Below, piece by piece: positions 10,115-21,667 of a DNA stretch of 64,000 nucleotides. A model generated the notes under the pieces. That model saw only the letters and a list, made by a program, of their open reading frames with translations. It was not told the DNA's origin and did no database searches. The position numbers and the translations under genes were made by a program. Numbering within the stretch: the first letter of the stretch is position 1; each line of letters begins with the position of its first letter. The stretch comes from Craspedostauros australis (Eukaryota > Bacillariophyta > Bacillariophyceae > Mastogloiales > Achnanthaceae), in assembly GCA_026770025.1 (NCBI GenBank), contig JAMXDE010000013.1:1302001-1366000 (forward strand), written 5' to 3'.

Positions 10115-13100
10115 ATGGCATCGAAGGGCGACTCAACGACTGACGGCAGCGCCCGCGATATTGGCGATGAACGCGACGAGATCAAGGAGCTCCAGAAGAT
10201 CTCCCAAAAGGAGACAAACAGAGTCCGAACATGGCGCTTGCTTCTCTGTCTCGCTCTCTTGCTGGCTGCCATCTCTGTCACCATCGCAACCTACCAGCTA
10301 CTTCGTCGACAGGAAACGCGCAACTTTGAGCAGGCAGTAAGTTTGGAACAACCTTCAAGACAAGTGACGGCTGCCTCAACACTTGACGATTCCACCGGCT
10401 CGTACCATACTCACTCTGACACACATCTATCCTCTTGTCAATGTATACTCTTATATTACGTACTGCTCAAATTCTCACCGCCCCCGTCACGCGTGTACCG
10501 ATCCATCAGTTCACCCAATTCGCTCGCACCATCAAGAGTTCAATGCTACAGAACCAGGAAGATATCCGGCAGTCCCTGTACGGTTTGAGCAGAGTGTGTT
10601 CATCGGATGCCGAGGCTACGAACGCAACTTGGCCATTCCATGTTGTGAACAACTTCGAAGCTCATGCCAGGACGGCGAGGGACCACTCTGGCAGCGAGCT
10701 CATCTCCGTTGCCAGGCTTGTGCCACGTGAGCAAAGGGACGAATATTTGGATTTCGTTTCAGACACCTACAGACAAATGGTCATCGGCGGTCACATGCAG
10801 GACAAGGGAAACCTGGATCGACTCGTGGACAACACTGCCGACTACAACAACTACATGTCCAAGCCTGGATCTCCTAGGTTCGTCCCGCAGGATCAACTTG
10901 ACTACTACTGGCCCTTGTACGAGTTCTCGCCTCCGTACTTCTCGTATGGCGTGATCAATTGGGACCTCAGATCAATTCCAGTGTACGACGACATCCTCAA
11001 GACGATGCTCGTGCTCAAGAATGAGACACTGAGCACGAAGGTCAGGGGATACTCGACTATCGGTATCTCTTTCACGTACGAAGAACACCAGCAGATGCAC
11101 AGCCAACCCCAGAACTCGGACGAGGACTTTCCGCATAGTTTCACCTACTATCCGGTATACAATAAAACTGGAGACTCCAACTCCGGCATAGTGGGCTTGG
11201 TCGTTGCGGCAGTCGCTTGGGATGCGGCTATGCGATCCCTTCTCCCCACCGGCGTTTCTGGTATCGTCGCCATCCTGCGAAACACATGTGATCAGGCATT
11301 CACGTACAGAATCAATGGTCCGGACGCCATATTCATTGGTGAAGGCGAACTGTACAAGAACAAGTACCCCGATCTCAGGCATAGGGTTGACCTGGCAGTT
11401 CACACTCATCCAGACTTCACCACGGCACCCGGTCACTGCATGTACTCACTGGTAAGATCTCATCTGAGGAAGTCATGGATCTGTTTGCAGCTGCGACTGG
11501 CACTGGCATGACCTGTTGTTTGCTCTACTTCATCACAATTCTCGCTCTGCTATGCGTCGTTCGCTGTTCATCCATTTCTGCGCGCTCTTACATTGGCAAC
11601 GCCATCAACATTCGTCTTTGCAACACACTCCACTCCTGCACTTACACCTGCACCTGCATCTTTATCCTCTCCTTTACTCACATTGTGGCATGAATAGGAT
11701 ATCTTTCCATCGAAGGAATTAGAGGATGAATACACCACGGACACACCTGTCATCTACGCCGCTGTAGTTGCCGTCACCTTCGTCGCGGTCATCCTCATCT
11801 TCTTCGTGTACGATCTCTTCGTCCAGAGACGCAACTGGAAGCTGATGGGACAAGCGGCACGATCCAACGCCATCGTCACGTCCCTCTTCCCAGGCAAGCT
11901 CCGAGACCAGATCATGGACCAAAGCCGAATGGACCAGAAGGAGTCACGAAGAGGAACGGCATCCGAAATGAAGTCCTTCCTGTCATTCGCCCTGAGCGAG
12001 GACAACGATTTCGTCAAGTTCGAATCACGGCCCCTGGCTGAGTTCTTCCTGGAGACGACCATCATGTTCGCTGACATCACCGGCTTCACAGCATGGGCGT
12101 CCGTCCGCGAGCCAAGCCAAGTCTTCACTCTGTTGGAGACCGTGTACAGCTCCTTCGATCAGCTCGCGAAGCGCCGGCGCGTGTTCAAGGTGGAGACCGT
12201 CGGTGACTGCTACGTCGCAGTGACAGGATTGCCCGAGCCCACAGCAGATCATGCCATCTCCATGGCGAGATTCGCCCAGGACTGCCTCTGGAGCTTCAGT
12301 ACCATGGTCCATCAGCTCGAAGTCATCCTTGGTCCTGACACAGCCGACCTGAGCATCCGCATTGGGATCCACAGTGGGCCGGTGACTGCCGGTGTGTTGC
12401 GTGGTGAGCGCTCTCGCTTCCAACTCTTCGGAGACACCATGAACACAACAGCCCGACTGGAAAGCACGAGTATGAGAGGCAGGATTCAGGTGTCGAAGCA
12501 AACGGCCGAGCTCATCGCAAAGTCAGGCAAGCCTCATTGGCTGCAGAAGCGAGCTGACGCCGTGATGGCGAAGGGGAAGGGGGAGATAGAAACCTTCTGG
12601 CTTTGGCTTGGCACAGGAAGTCCCACAAACAGAGCTGGCAGCGAGACAGACATGAACACTCAAATCTTCGAACTCGCCGATGCCATTCAGGGGAACAAGT
12701 CCATCAGTCTGGACTCAAGGATTGCCCGCCTCATCGACTGGAACGTCGAAACTTTGGTGCGGTTGCTGAAGCAAATCGTCGCAAGACGACGCGCGTCACA
12801 CGCTTTCTCTTCGAAACCAAGTCACGTTGACCGCAGCATGTGTCTCAGTGTTGATCACAGGGAAGGAGAAACCTTCCTCGACGAGGTGAAAGAAATCATC
12901 GAACTCCCTGAGTTCGACGCGGGCATTGCTCAGAGGGAGCAGGCACAAGGCCCCGCCGAGGTCAGCTCTGTCGTTGTCGAAGAGCTCCGAGCGTACGTGA
13001 CAGAAGTCGCGGGCTTGTACCGCAAGAATCCGTTCCACAGCTTCGAGCATGCGAGTCATGTCACCATGTCCGTCATCAAGCTCATGACACGCATCGTGGC

Positions 13101-14082
13101 CCCTTCGGATCTCGATCTTGGCAGCACTGCAACGGAGGCAACCGTTCACGTAGGCGACGAGAATGCCGCGGACAAGGGCAGATTGCAAAAGGAGGCATCT
13201 TCGTTGCACGATCACACCTACGGAATCACATCCGATCCGCTGACGCAGTTTGCGTGCGCCTTCACTGCACTCATCCACGACGTCGATCACACCGGCGTTC
13301 CCAACCAGCAGCTCATCAGCGAGAATCCAAGGCTTGCGGCCATCTACAAGAACAGGAGCGTTGCGGAACAAAACTCGCTCAGCCTCTCATGGGATCTCCT
13401 CATGGATGAACGCTTCGAGAACCTGCGCAACACCATCTTCTCCACCAAGGCCGAGCTCTGCCGTTTCCGAGAGCTTGTGGTGAACGCTGTCATGGCCACA
13501 GACATCGTCGACAAGGACCTCAAGGTCCTCCGCAACGAGCGCTGGAACAAGGCATTCGAGACTACCGACAACAGCAGCAGCAACAACAACAACAACAACA
13601 ACAACGATGTTGGCAACGTTACTGCCGACAGCAGCAGGAAAGGTCGATCGGTCAGTGCGAAACGCGCAGCTCGTGATGGTGTCAACCGCAAGGCGACCAT
13701 CGTGATCGAGCATCTCATCCAGGCCTCGGATGTTGCCCACACCATGCAGCATTGGCACGTGTACCGCAAGTGGAACGAGCGGTTGTTCCACGAGCTCTAC
13801 GCTGCCTACCGAAGCGGACGAGCAGGCAGCAACCCAGCAGACTTCTGGGCGAAGGGCGAGGTGATGTTCTTTGACCATTACGTCATCCCGCTGGCGAAGA
13901 AGCTGAAGAACTGTGGAGTCTTCGGTGTGTCGAGTGATGAATACCTGAACTACGCCATCAGCAACAGGCAAGAGTGGATCGAGAAGGGTGACACGATCGT
14001 TGCGGACATGGTGAGCAAGCTGAGCGACCAGTTCGAGGCCAGCAGCACGGATACGGAGGAGGAAGAGGAGGAGAGTGAGTGA
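10115..14082 (+). CDS. Receptor-type nucleotide cyclase/phosphodiesterase, copy A
   Basis: Three exons (10115-10336, 10510-11451, 11698-14082) with GT-AG introns in phase 0 give 1,182 residues. The layout is a short basic/acidic N-terminus, TM1 (41-63), an ectodomain of about 340 residues coded mainly by exon 2, TM2 (406-427), a class III cyclase (about 505-690) and a class I cyclic-nucleotide PDE (about 820-1150). The cyclase keeps both metal Asp sites (FADITGF, GDCY) and NTTAR. A Glu in FKVETVGDCY favours GTP, but the second base-contact site is Gln (FQLFGDT) instead of the usual guanylate-cyclase Cys. The PDE keeps NPFHSFEH, HDVDHTGVPN and SDVAHTMQHW, so its metal and catalytic residues are present. 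One protein can therefore make and destroy its messenger. A poly-Asn run (about 625 in exon 3) interrupts the PDE domain. The ectodomain matches no family I recognise; a receptor role is inferred from topology. Confidence 0.9.
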
Positions 14083-15141
14083 GTGAGTGAAGCATGGCAG
14101 ATGCAGAATGGATGCAGAGCTGATGACACCGCGAGGGTACGATGGTGATGCAGGTGCGCGCATCCAGAAGTTGCCAAAAGGGAATAATGCCACATGTGGT
14201 TGTGACGGATGGCTCTACTCCAGAGAGTATACAGGCATGGTATCATTCGAGACCCAGGGAGTCCAGGAGTTTAACCTTCGACCAAGATACATGTTATACG
14301 CATGATGCAATACATCCGAGTACTCGCAGGTGCCATGAGCTATGCACAGCGTGCGACATGGTGCACGACTACTATAGAGTAGTTGATTCAGTCAAGAACA
14401 GTTCGAAATCGTCGTTCCCAGCGTGCAGCTTCGTGACCAGAGTCCGCACACCAGCAACGATGCATCGCCCTCGCCGAGCGTGAGTCAGATGTATGGTACG
14501 CGCGGTAGTATTGCCATAGTCGTACATATTATACCACACAACCCAAGGGAAACATCTGGACCACACGCGACAAGGTGACGGTCTCATGGACGCTGGTGGC
14601 ATTGTTGTTGTCGGTATTATTCCTCCAGCCCTGCTTCTTCGAAATTGTGCCGTCCTAGTCTCTCTTGGGGAGGCTTGTGTGTAGTATCATAATATTATAC
14701 CATACAATCTACAAGTGAAATATATGATATAACCTAATAGGTCATACTCGCATGCCACGTGCTCCACCATGCTGGTGTGCGGAACGCGACGCGCTAACTC
14801 ATTCTCTCTCTCTCTCTCTCTATCTAGACATTTATCTTTAGCCTGCATGGTTGAGCGGCGAGTGGATTGGATTGGACTGAACCGATTGAATTTCTGGACA
14901 ACGAAAAACGCACGATAAAGTGGTCTGGATACTCACACGTTGTGTGGAAGCTTCCGATCATGATGCTCGTGACACATCAACGCTCGTGAGAACAGAACGC
15001 ATGTGCGCTTCTCAAGAAAATCGTGACACTTCGAGAAATCGAAATCGACAACCAACCAACCCCCCAATCCTCCCACAATACCGATCACAAGCCAGATTCC
15101 CACCACCATTGTCAGCACCAGCACCAGCACCAGCACTCAAG
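14083..15141. other. Intergenic with (TC)n tract
   Basis: This is the 3' region of gene A and upstream region of the next gene. A (TC)n run lies at 14803-14820. The last 50 bases before 15142 are CA-rich (repeated CAGCAC), like a 5' UTR. No gene is recognised. Confidence 0.5.
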
Positions 15142-16296
15142 ATGCCTTCCCCCAAGCACGCAGCCTTCTACGATGAAGACAATTTCCCTGTCCCTGGGAC
15201 AAGAGTAATCATCTCAAAAGCAGGGAGGCTCCCTGCAAAGGGAATCGTGGTTGGGTACACCAAGCACAAGATGAAGGTCCACTGCACGCAGGGGAATGCA
15301 GAGATACGCACTGGGCGGACAGTAATCATCGGTCTCGGTGGGCTTTACCCCTTGTCCAAGCCAGAATACAAGAGCGCTAGCATTGATCCGTTCGAAGTGA
15401 TGAGCATCGCAATCGCGGATGGCCAGTGCTTCGTGCCTGGTGAGGACGGTCGGTGGACCGAGACCTACAATGAGGGACGGCACCAGGGCGCTGCTCTGGA
15501 ATCTTTTCCATACTTCAAAGTCAAGGAGGACCGCGTGGAAGACATCAAGGCCCGAGCTCAGGTCGCTCGAACAGTCGAAAGAGGCCACAGATTGCTTGCG
15601 GACTATCGCGCGGCGCAGAGAAATGCTCTCAAGTCTTGCCCTCCCATCCAGCGCCATCCGCACGCCGAATGGATCTCCACGTTTCCCAGCCACACCAGAA
15701 CGACGGAACCGAAACCAATCAACACGGAGGCCGCACATTTATCCGCCAAGATGCAAGTTCCGAAGGACCTCTCCAACAAGAAGCAGGAGAAACAATACAT
15801 CGCGGATAGCGGCAGCGAGTACGAACAAGATACTGACACCGAAGCGTCGCCGTCAGTAATAGAAAAGAAGCGCGCACGCCGAAAGCGCACCGAGGATCCC
15901 AAGCCTCCGCCAAGGGAGATTTCTCTTCCCAGCCGCCGCCTGCGCAGTAACAGCCGCGACAGCGGAGCCATGGAAGAGGCCAGGGTCGTCTCTAATCAAT
16001 CTTTGATAACCGACACCAGCCACACCAGGAGGATGGATGAGGAAGAGTTTCCGGTCGACCTATTCATTAGCTCAGATGAGGAGATCAAGAGCATGCTGCA
16101 ATCCGACTACGCAGCCAGGGGCTCGATCACGACCTTGGCGGCGTGCCTCACAAGAGCTGGTGTCCCGACGGTCAATCGCTACCACATCATGTCGTTAGCC
16201 CAACATATCAACGACGAGATGCAGCAGATGAATTGTCCACGCCCGAGAAGTGCGAAACGATCCCACAAACGCCGCCGAACACGTCGAAGTGCGTGA
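15142..16296 (+). CDS. Unrecognised protein with basic C-terminal tail
   Basis: The protein has 384 residues from the ATG at 15142, chosen because the bases just before it are CA-rich and low-complexity. An in-frame ATG at 15001 would add 47 residues. The N-terminal 90 residues look folded and beta-rich (TRVIISKAGRLPAKGIVVGY, then VIIGLGGLYPLSKPEY) and could be a small SH3- or Tudor-like barrel, but I cannot assign it. The middle is charged (SGSEYEQDTDTE, KKRARRKR). A second short helical region follows (FISSDEEIKSMLQSDYAARG). The protein ends in a cluster of Lys/Arg (KRSHKRRRTRRSA). The basic clusters suggest a nuclear or nucleic-acid-binding protein; this is inference. No enzyme motif is visible. 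Confidence 0.6.
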   Translation: MPSPKHAAFYDEDNFPVPGTRVIISKAGRLPAKGIVVGYTKHKMKVHCTQGNAEIRTGRTVIIGLGGLYPLSKPEYKSASIDPFEVMSIAIADGQCFVPGEDGRWTETYNEGRHQGAALESFPYFKVKEDRVEDIKARAQVARTVERGHRLLADYRAAQRNALKSCPPIQRHPHAEWISTFPSHTRTTEPKPINTEAAHLSAKMQVPKDLSNKKQEKQYIADSGSEYEQDTDTEASPSVIEKKRARRKRTEDPKPPPREISLPSRRLRSNSRDSGAMEEARVVSNQSLITDTSHTRRMDEEEFPVDLFISSDEEIKSMLQSDYAARGSITTLAACLTRAGVPTVNRYHIMSLAQHINDEMQQMNCPRPRSAKRSHKRRRTRRSA

Positions 16297-16859
16297 GCGC
16301 ACAACCACGAAAGGCCCCCAACACGTTATGGCATCTGCAACCATGACGCCAGCGCGGCCTCCTGTTTGTACTCCGATCATTAGGTGTTTGCGAAATCCAA
16401 CGAATCGGGTTAAACCAGTTTTATTTTGTATCTATAATATTCTATTATACTATTATACTTGTATTGGGTCATGTACGCGTATTTAACTACGATTCATCAC
16501 ACCTACCAGCAGCAATGATCTATTACATTAGAATACTTGGAAATCAATAGAATACTACTCCGGAGCAGATGAATTTAGAATCTGTGGTATTACTCGTGCA
16601 GTACGAGCTCGGGTATTCTGCGCTACTCGATGTAGTTTTGGACGTTCCGCTGAAAACAGATTGCCAGAGGAAGGCACTTCCGAGAACTATCTTCCCAATT
16701 CCGGGTGATGTGATTCTTTCAAGTAACATAGTATGTTAGTAGTGGTGTACTAGTTGTACAGTGCATGGAGAGCAATGGGGGATGCTCGAAGTACGTATAA
16801 TAGATAGGCATGGTACGGTACATGGAATGCAAAATTGTGGAAAGTGGTTGGCAGGTTGC
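16297..16859. other. Intergenic, convergent
   Basis: AT-rich stretch between two convergent genes, with runs of TATAATATTCTATTATA type near 16430-16460. Nothing further is recognised. Confidence 0.5.
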
Positions 16860-17681
16860 TCAGGATGACGCGTTGCGGTGTGCATGTTGCTGCTGCTGCT
16901 GCTGCTGCTGGGTGAGATTGGAGTTGGAAGCTGCCCCAATGTCGCTGTTCGGAGCAGTCGGCACCAATTCCTCCATCATCTTGGAACCATCGTCGGAGTT
17001 CACAATGTGCGATTCCAAGTTGGAAACGAAGCTGAGGAAGCTGGAATCATGCAGCAAGCGGGTGACGTGGGACATGACGCAATGATTGTGTTGCTGCTTG
17101 TTTGGGCGATGCTGTCGCGTGATAACGGTATTCTCGCGACTCGACGATGAAGGCACAGCCAACGACCGCTTCGGTGGATTGTGTCGCAAGAAAGCTGCCG
17201 AGAAGCCATGGCATTCTTGCCGAGAGCGAAAGCGCATCACCATGGCGCGCGGTTGCCGCTGTTGCGACGAATTGGAGACGAGCAAGATGCAGTCGCCGCG
17301 TTGGATCATGGTCGTTTTGTCTGCTGGTTTCGTGGTGCTCTTGCCGCCATCATCATGTTGGTCGTCGTTGCCATTGTTGTTGTCGTTGTTCAGCGTGAAC
17401 TTTTGGCGCAGCGCCGGGATGACGATGCAGTTTCTTCTTGGCGCCACGCTCAGGCATGGCCTTCTTCTGTTGCCATCATCAAGGACACCATTCTCATCGT
17501 CTGCCAGGGGCGTCTGTTGCTGCCATCCATGACTCTCGGTGAAGCGGAAGATATCGACTTCCCAGCCTCGCGACTTTTCTTCGCGCATCGTCGTCATGTT
17601 ACCGCCGCTGTTTTCGTTGCAATGAATGCAGTTGTTCACGTTGTGCACGTATTCGTTGTGAAGAACAGACATGGTCGTCAT
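16860..17681 (-). CDS. Unrecognised soluble protein, poly-Gln tail
   Basis: The protein has 273 residues from the ATG at 17681 (another in-frame ATG follows at 17672; the frame is open further upstream only from a GTG). The N-terminal region has CIHCNEN. The centre is Asn/Asp-rich. Residues about 135-230 look folded: DCILLVSNSS...RAMVMRFRSRQECHGFSAAF, then HVTRLLHDSSFLSFVSNLES. The pattern of a hydrophobic strand, a residue-recruiting helix and an L-L-H-D-x-x-F-x-x-F-V helix looks like a conserved domain, but I cannot name it. The C-terminus is a run of eight Gln coded by CAG repeats (about 16889-16912). No signal peptide, membrane helix or catalytic motif is visible. Confidence 0.6.
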   Translation of the reverse strand: MTTMSVLHNEYVHNVNNCIHCNENSGGNMTTMREEKSRGWEVDIFRFTESHGWQQQTPLADDENGVLDDGNRRRPCLSVAPRRNCIVIPALRQKFTLNNDNNNGNDDQHDDGGKSTTKPADKTTMIQRGDCILLVSNSSQQRQPRAMVMRFRSRQECHGFSAAFLRHNPPKRSLAVPSSSSRENTVITRQHRPNKQQHNHCVMSHVTRLLHDSSFLSFVSNLESHIVNSDDGSKMMEELVPTAPNSDIGAASNSNLTQQQQQQQQHAHRNASS

Positions 17682-17704
17682 GGTGCGACGACTGCTTTTC
17701 ACTG

Positions 17705-17735
17705 CTGTGTGTTGTGTGTTGTGTGTTGTGTGTGG
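17705..17735. repeat. TGTGT/TGTTG microsatellite
   Basis: Short imperfect run of GTGTGTTGTGTGT, just upstream of the start of the unrecognised minus-strand gene. Confidence 0.8.
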
Positions 17736-17951
17736 GCGATCTTACGTATGTCTGGAAGATCGACGAACGGCAAGGAGAGCCAGAAAGGAAGTTTAATCTG
17801 CTCGTACGTCTGGATCGCAGCAAGTTGTGAATCGAAGGATTGAAAATCGCGGTGCCAGGCAGTGTGTGCGGCAACGACGCAGTGCGAGCGCGGCTGTGTG
17901 TGGACCGGGTTCTGAGGTGCCAGATGGGTGAATGGATGGATCGGCAGGGCC

Positions 17952-18001
17952 AACTCAGCTCAGCTCAGCCCAACTCAACTCAACTCAACTCAGCTCAGCT
18001 C
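17952..18001. repeat. (CAACT/CAGCT) pentanucleotide repeat
   Basis: Ten tandem pentamers alternate in blocks between CAACT and CAGCT (one is CAGCC), which suggests slippage plus point change. Confidence 0.9.
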
Positions 18002-19074
18002 TCTTCCTTCGGCATCGCTTCAACTCCCTCACTTCAACTCGGCACACACTCAGGACAGCACCGTTGGCAGGGTGTCGCTGCCAGAGTGGACCTTCGTGCC
18101 GATTCGCTTTGTCCCGTGTCGCTCCTCTCTTGTGTCTTCCTCCTTTCTCCGTGATGACGCCAACGGATGCAACAAGAAGACGAATGGCGCCTGCGCTTCC
18201 TCTGATTTCTCAAGGAACGCAGGAACAAGTGACAATTCGCTTCTCCCAAAGATGCGCCATCTGCCAAAGATCGGTGTTCGTTTCGGCTTCTCTCTAAAAT
18301 CCTGCACAAACTTGTATTCGAGTGGGTCGATTTTCCCTTTTCAAAACGTTGGTTTTTTCGAATGTACGATTTCATGAACGAAGAACGGATATTGAGAAAA
18401 ATGGTGTAGCGAGGCAAGACTCCCCGGAGCACTGTGGAGACAGAGCACTATTGCGTGTTCATTCGAGGCATTCACACGGATTAAACGTAGGCCATAGAAA
18501 TAAATCATATTTTTTACCTTGCTTGCCCTGCGCCACGACGGTGAAAAGCTGTTTTGTGTGTCGGTCTCGATTCGTGTTGCACGCCACTCTTGTGGAACCC
18601 GTTGGGACGGCTCCACCTTCCACTCCTTGAAGCTTGCAGCTTCGAGGATTCGGTCTCAGTTGTGCTTCAACCTTCACCCTGGGGATATGTAGAAAGAGAG
18701 AGGAGCAGATCACACGTTCTCGTCAACGTGCTGAGGTTGCCATCGTTGCAGCAACCATGTTGATTTGGATGAAATATGGATGTTTTATATTTGGTCCATC
18801 CGTCCATCAGAACGCCACAGCTTCTGTCGTTTCGATTCATCGAGTTTCGAGGAACAACGATGACGCAGATCGAATCGTTTTCGGGATCGAACACAAACAC
18901 ACAGAACGACGCAGCGCAACGCACAACGCAACGCACAACACAAAATTGATTCAGAAGCGCACCAACAAAGTCACAAATCGCCGCAAATAGTCACAATCAC
19001 ATTCATACTCGTAGCTCGTATAATACCAGTATTGGCATAGAAGAGGAGGAAGAGGCACCGAAAGAGAGCGGATC

Positions 19075-20328
19075 ATGTGCAACGACTGCATCAAACGTAG
19101 AATCAGCGCCAGCGGCGGCAGCAACGATGGAGGCAATTCGTCGACGCCCGTCTTTGACATGGTGGTATCCTGCAAGGGGCGCAGCAAAACGCTGTGCGTC
19201 ACGACAGCGACAACTCCAAGCGCTGTCCACGCAATGGCCTTGCGGCATCTTGGACTGGATTCCGCAACCAGCAGTGTCAAGCTGGTGCTGAAGGGCAAGA
19301 GGCTGGATCCCACCGACGCAGCGACGCCCCTCTTCACAAAGCAACCGAAGAAGACGCCGCGCCTCATGGCACTGGTCACGCCGCTTCAAGTGGCCAACGA
19401 AATCGCCGACAAGCAATCGGATCCCACGATCCGCGGCTTCGACAAGGAGGCCGAACGCACGCAGCAGCAGCACAAGGCCAACGCACGCAGCAGCAAGCAG
19501 CACTGGGGCTCCAACACGGCGCAAGATCGGCAGTACCGCTTCGTGCAGATCGAGGCATGCACGTGGCATTCCTTCGGACATCGGCCGACCGAATCGACGC
19601 CGCATGCCTTCGAAGCGTTCGCGCTGTTGGAGAAGCTGTCGACGGATCCCGGAATGGTTGCCATCATGCGAGAACGCGAGCTCGTCGTCAACACGTTGGG
19701 CGAGATGGATCCCGTCGACGATCGGCTCATGCAAAAGAAGCAGCAGCAGGGCGGGTGCCTGCTGGGGTACAACACCAACCATGGTCTGCGCATCGACATC
19801 AAGCTGCGCACGGATGACCTGGCCTCGTTGCGCCCGTATCATGAACTCGCGGCGACGTTGATTCACGAGCTGTCGCACAATTGGGTCGGCGAGCACAATC
19901 TGCTGTTTTGGACCAACTACGCGCAGATGCGAGCTGAGTATCTGTACATGCATCGCAATTTGCAAACCTCCTTGTTGTACCGGGTGCAAGGCAAGACGAC
20001 GGCGCAGATCGCGGGGTGGTCCAAGGAAGCGCTGCAGAACATTCCCGAAAGCATCCTCAACGAGCTGACACGAGAAATGGCACAGCACGGATTGCATCCT
20101 CGCATGATCGAGAATGCAATTCGTGTGCGATGCGCTGAGTTGGAACGCGAGAACAAGATGCCACCGATTTCAGGTGGTCAGCGTTTGGGAGGTGGTGGTG
20201 CTGCTGCTGCTGACAATGTCAATGCCAATGCTGCAGTATCGACCAACCAAGCCATGTCCGCAAGGGAACGAGCATTGGCAGCCGCAGAACGACGCGCGAG
20301 GGAGCAGAGGGAGAGGTCAAACAAATGA
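19075..20328 (+). CDS. Ubiquitin-like plus WLM (Wss1-like) metalloprotease
   Basis: The protein has 417 residues, with an ATG at 19075 and one exon. Residues about 25-100 resemble a ubiquitin-like fold (FDMVVSCKGRSKTLCVTT, SVKLVLKGKRLDPTDAATPLF). The WLM domain follows, with the zinc site H264-E265-x-x-H268-x5-H274 (HELSHNWVGEH). Wss1/SPRTN-type proteases cleave proteins crosslinked to DNA, often aided by ubiquitin or SUMO contacts; that role is known of the family and inferred here. The C-terminal 70 residues are Ala/Asn-rich and end in a charged ARERALAAAERRAREQRE helix. I see no clear SHP box or SIM. The UBL-WLM order is also known from plant and protist relatives. Confidence 0.85.
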   Translation: MCNDCIKRRISASGGSNDGGNSSTPVFDMVVSCKGRSKTLCVTTATTPSAVHAMALRHLGLDSATSSVKLVLKGKRLDPTDAATPLFTKQPKKTPRLMALVTPLQVANEIADKQSDPTIRGFDKEAERTQQQHKANARSSKQHWGSNTAQDRQYRFVQIEACTWHSFGHRPTESTPHAFEAFALLEKLSTDPGMVAIMRERELVVNTLGEMDPVDDRLMQKKQQQGGCLLGYNTNHGLRIDIKLRTDDLASLRPYHELAATLIHELSHNWVGEHNLLFWTNYAQMRAEYLYMHRNLQTSLLYRVQGKTTAQIAGWSKEALQNIPESILNELTREMAQHGLHPRMIENAIRVRCAELERENKMPPISGGQRLGGGGAAAADNVNANAAVSTNQAMSARERALAAAERRAREQRERSNK

Positions 20329-20675
20329 AACTCGGACGATTGTGCTGAAACCATTGCAAGTACTCTAGAGTAAGAAAATGATCATTATTTGTATTATATG
20401 ACTTCCATCGTTGGCTTTCGCGATTCTTCGGGACGTACTGTTCAAGCACTGCATTGGCGAAGGAAAGGCGATTGCCCATTCTGGTTCGTCATCTTCATCT
20501 CGGGCGTTTGTTCTGTTCCCGTTGTCACAAACCAATCAGTATGGATGCGACTCCAACGATCCTCGTTAACAGTAAGCACGTACGATGACTCTACTCTACT
20601 CTCTGGAGTCCAGAAGCAAGTAATTCTTCGACTACTCAAGAACGCGCTATCATACTTGTACGCTGCCCTAAATGG
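20329..20675. other. Convergent intergenic region
   Basis: 3' ends of the WLM and SDF2-like genes. No gene is seen. Confidence 0.5.
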
Positions 20676-21667
20676 TTACTTCGACAAGTGGACACCCATC
20701 TCGACCACGAACTTGCTGAAGCCATCCTTCTGCCCACGACCAAAGATCTCCAGATGATTCATGATGGGACACTGGCGCCCGCAGTTCTGCTGGGTGAATT
20801 GCACCGTCGATGACGCGCCAAGGTACTTGCCGGTGTCGACGTGCTGGAACTGCACGTGCTTTTCGCGCTGCCAGTGCTCGCCATCGCAGACGACCATCCA
20901 ATCATCGCCGGCGTCGCCGCGTCCGTCACCCTCCCCGTAGGCCGTGACCTCCTGCTGCCGGCTCAGCGGCGATCGCTGTCCGTGCGAGTGCAGATTGCGC
21001 ATCGTGTTGAGGTGGGTGAGGCGGATGGAGGATCCGCATCGGATGGGCGTTCCGGGTCCGTCCTGGCAGGCGCTGGCGACGTCGGAGCGGTCAGAATTGG
21101 GCGCGCGGATGAGCCAGAGGGCGTTTGTGGTGGTGGGGTTGGAGACGGCCGTGACGATCTGCTGACCGCTGCCACCGCCCAAGCTCTTGGCTTCGCTGTT
21201 CAGGAAGTACGAATCGTGCTTCTTCATTCCGCTTTCCACGTGCGTCATCTTGACAGCGGACCCGCAGGTGACGAAGCCATCGTCTATTTGTGTCATCGAA
21301 CGGATATATGGTCGTAGAGTATGGTCATCGTATCGCATTGGCAATGCCAGGTGGGGGAGCGCGGTTAGAGTAGTGCATTGGTGGGGTGATGTCCGCGCAG
21401 TCAAGCGTTCGCGATGGCGAGCGGTGAGATAGGAGTGGGCAAATGAAATAGGTGATCGAACGATTTTACAAGGAGTATGTACCATCGCTTCGTCTCTCTT
21501 CCTGCCTGACTCAAGAATGCAATGCGGCAAGTGCATGGGCACAGTACACAGTGCGCAGATGGACAGATCATGTGCACACAACAGCCACAAAGTTCGTTGC
21601 AACACTCACCGTCGGCCAGGATTCCAACCGCGAGGGAAAAGAGGGTGGTGATGCTCAGTGTCTTCAT
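20676..21667 (-). CDS. SDF2-like secretory-pathway MIR protein
   Basis: Two exons, 21610-21667 and 20676-21283, are joined across a 325-base GTGAGT...AAATAG intron in phase 1, giving 221 residues. Exon 1 codes almost exactly for a signal peptide (MKTLSITTLFSLAVGILAD). Exon 2 starts DDGFVTCGSAVKMTHVESG and carries three MIR motifs (SYFLNSEAKSLGGGSGQQIV; IRLTHLNTMRNLHSHGQ; VQFQHVDTGKYLGAS), ending HLEIFGRGQ. This matches SDF2/SDF2L1 (about 211 aa), ER proteins that work with chaperone complexes in folding and quality control. A 309-residue frame starting at 21605 includes the intron and is rejected. No HDEL-like retention signal is present; the end is VHLSK. Confidence 0.87.

Larger units (their letters stand above)
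17682..19074. other. Intergenic, 1.4 kb, divergent promoters
   Basis: Lies between the divergent unrecognised gene and the WLM gene. It contains two simple repeats (17705-17735 and 17952-18001) and no convincing gene. Confidence 0.5.

Noticed and set aside
19075-20328. Functional link between the WLM protease and the PNKP-type gene
   Set aside because: Both are DNA-repair types but lie 17 kb apart with unrelated genes between; in a eukaryotic genome this is not evidence of a cluster.
20676-21605. Reading the SDF2-like gene as one 309-residue exon
   Set aside because: The N-terminal 100 residues would be intron sequence; a canonical donor and acceptor join a signal peptide exon to the MIR domain in frame.
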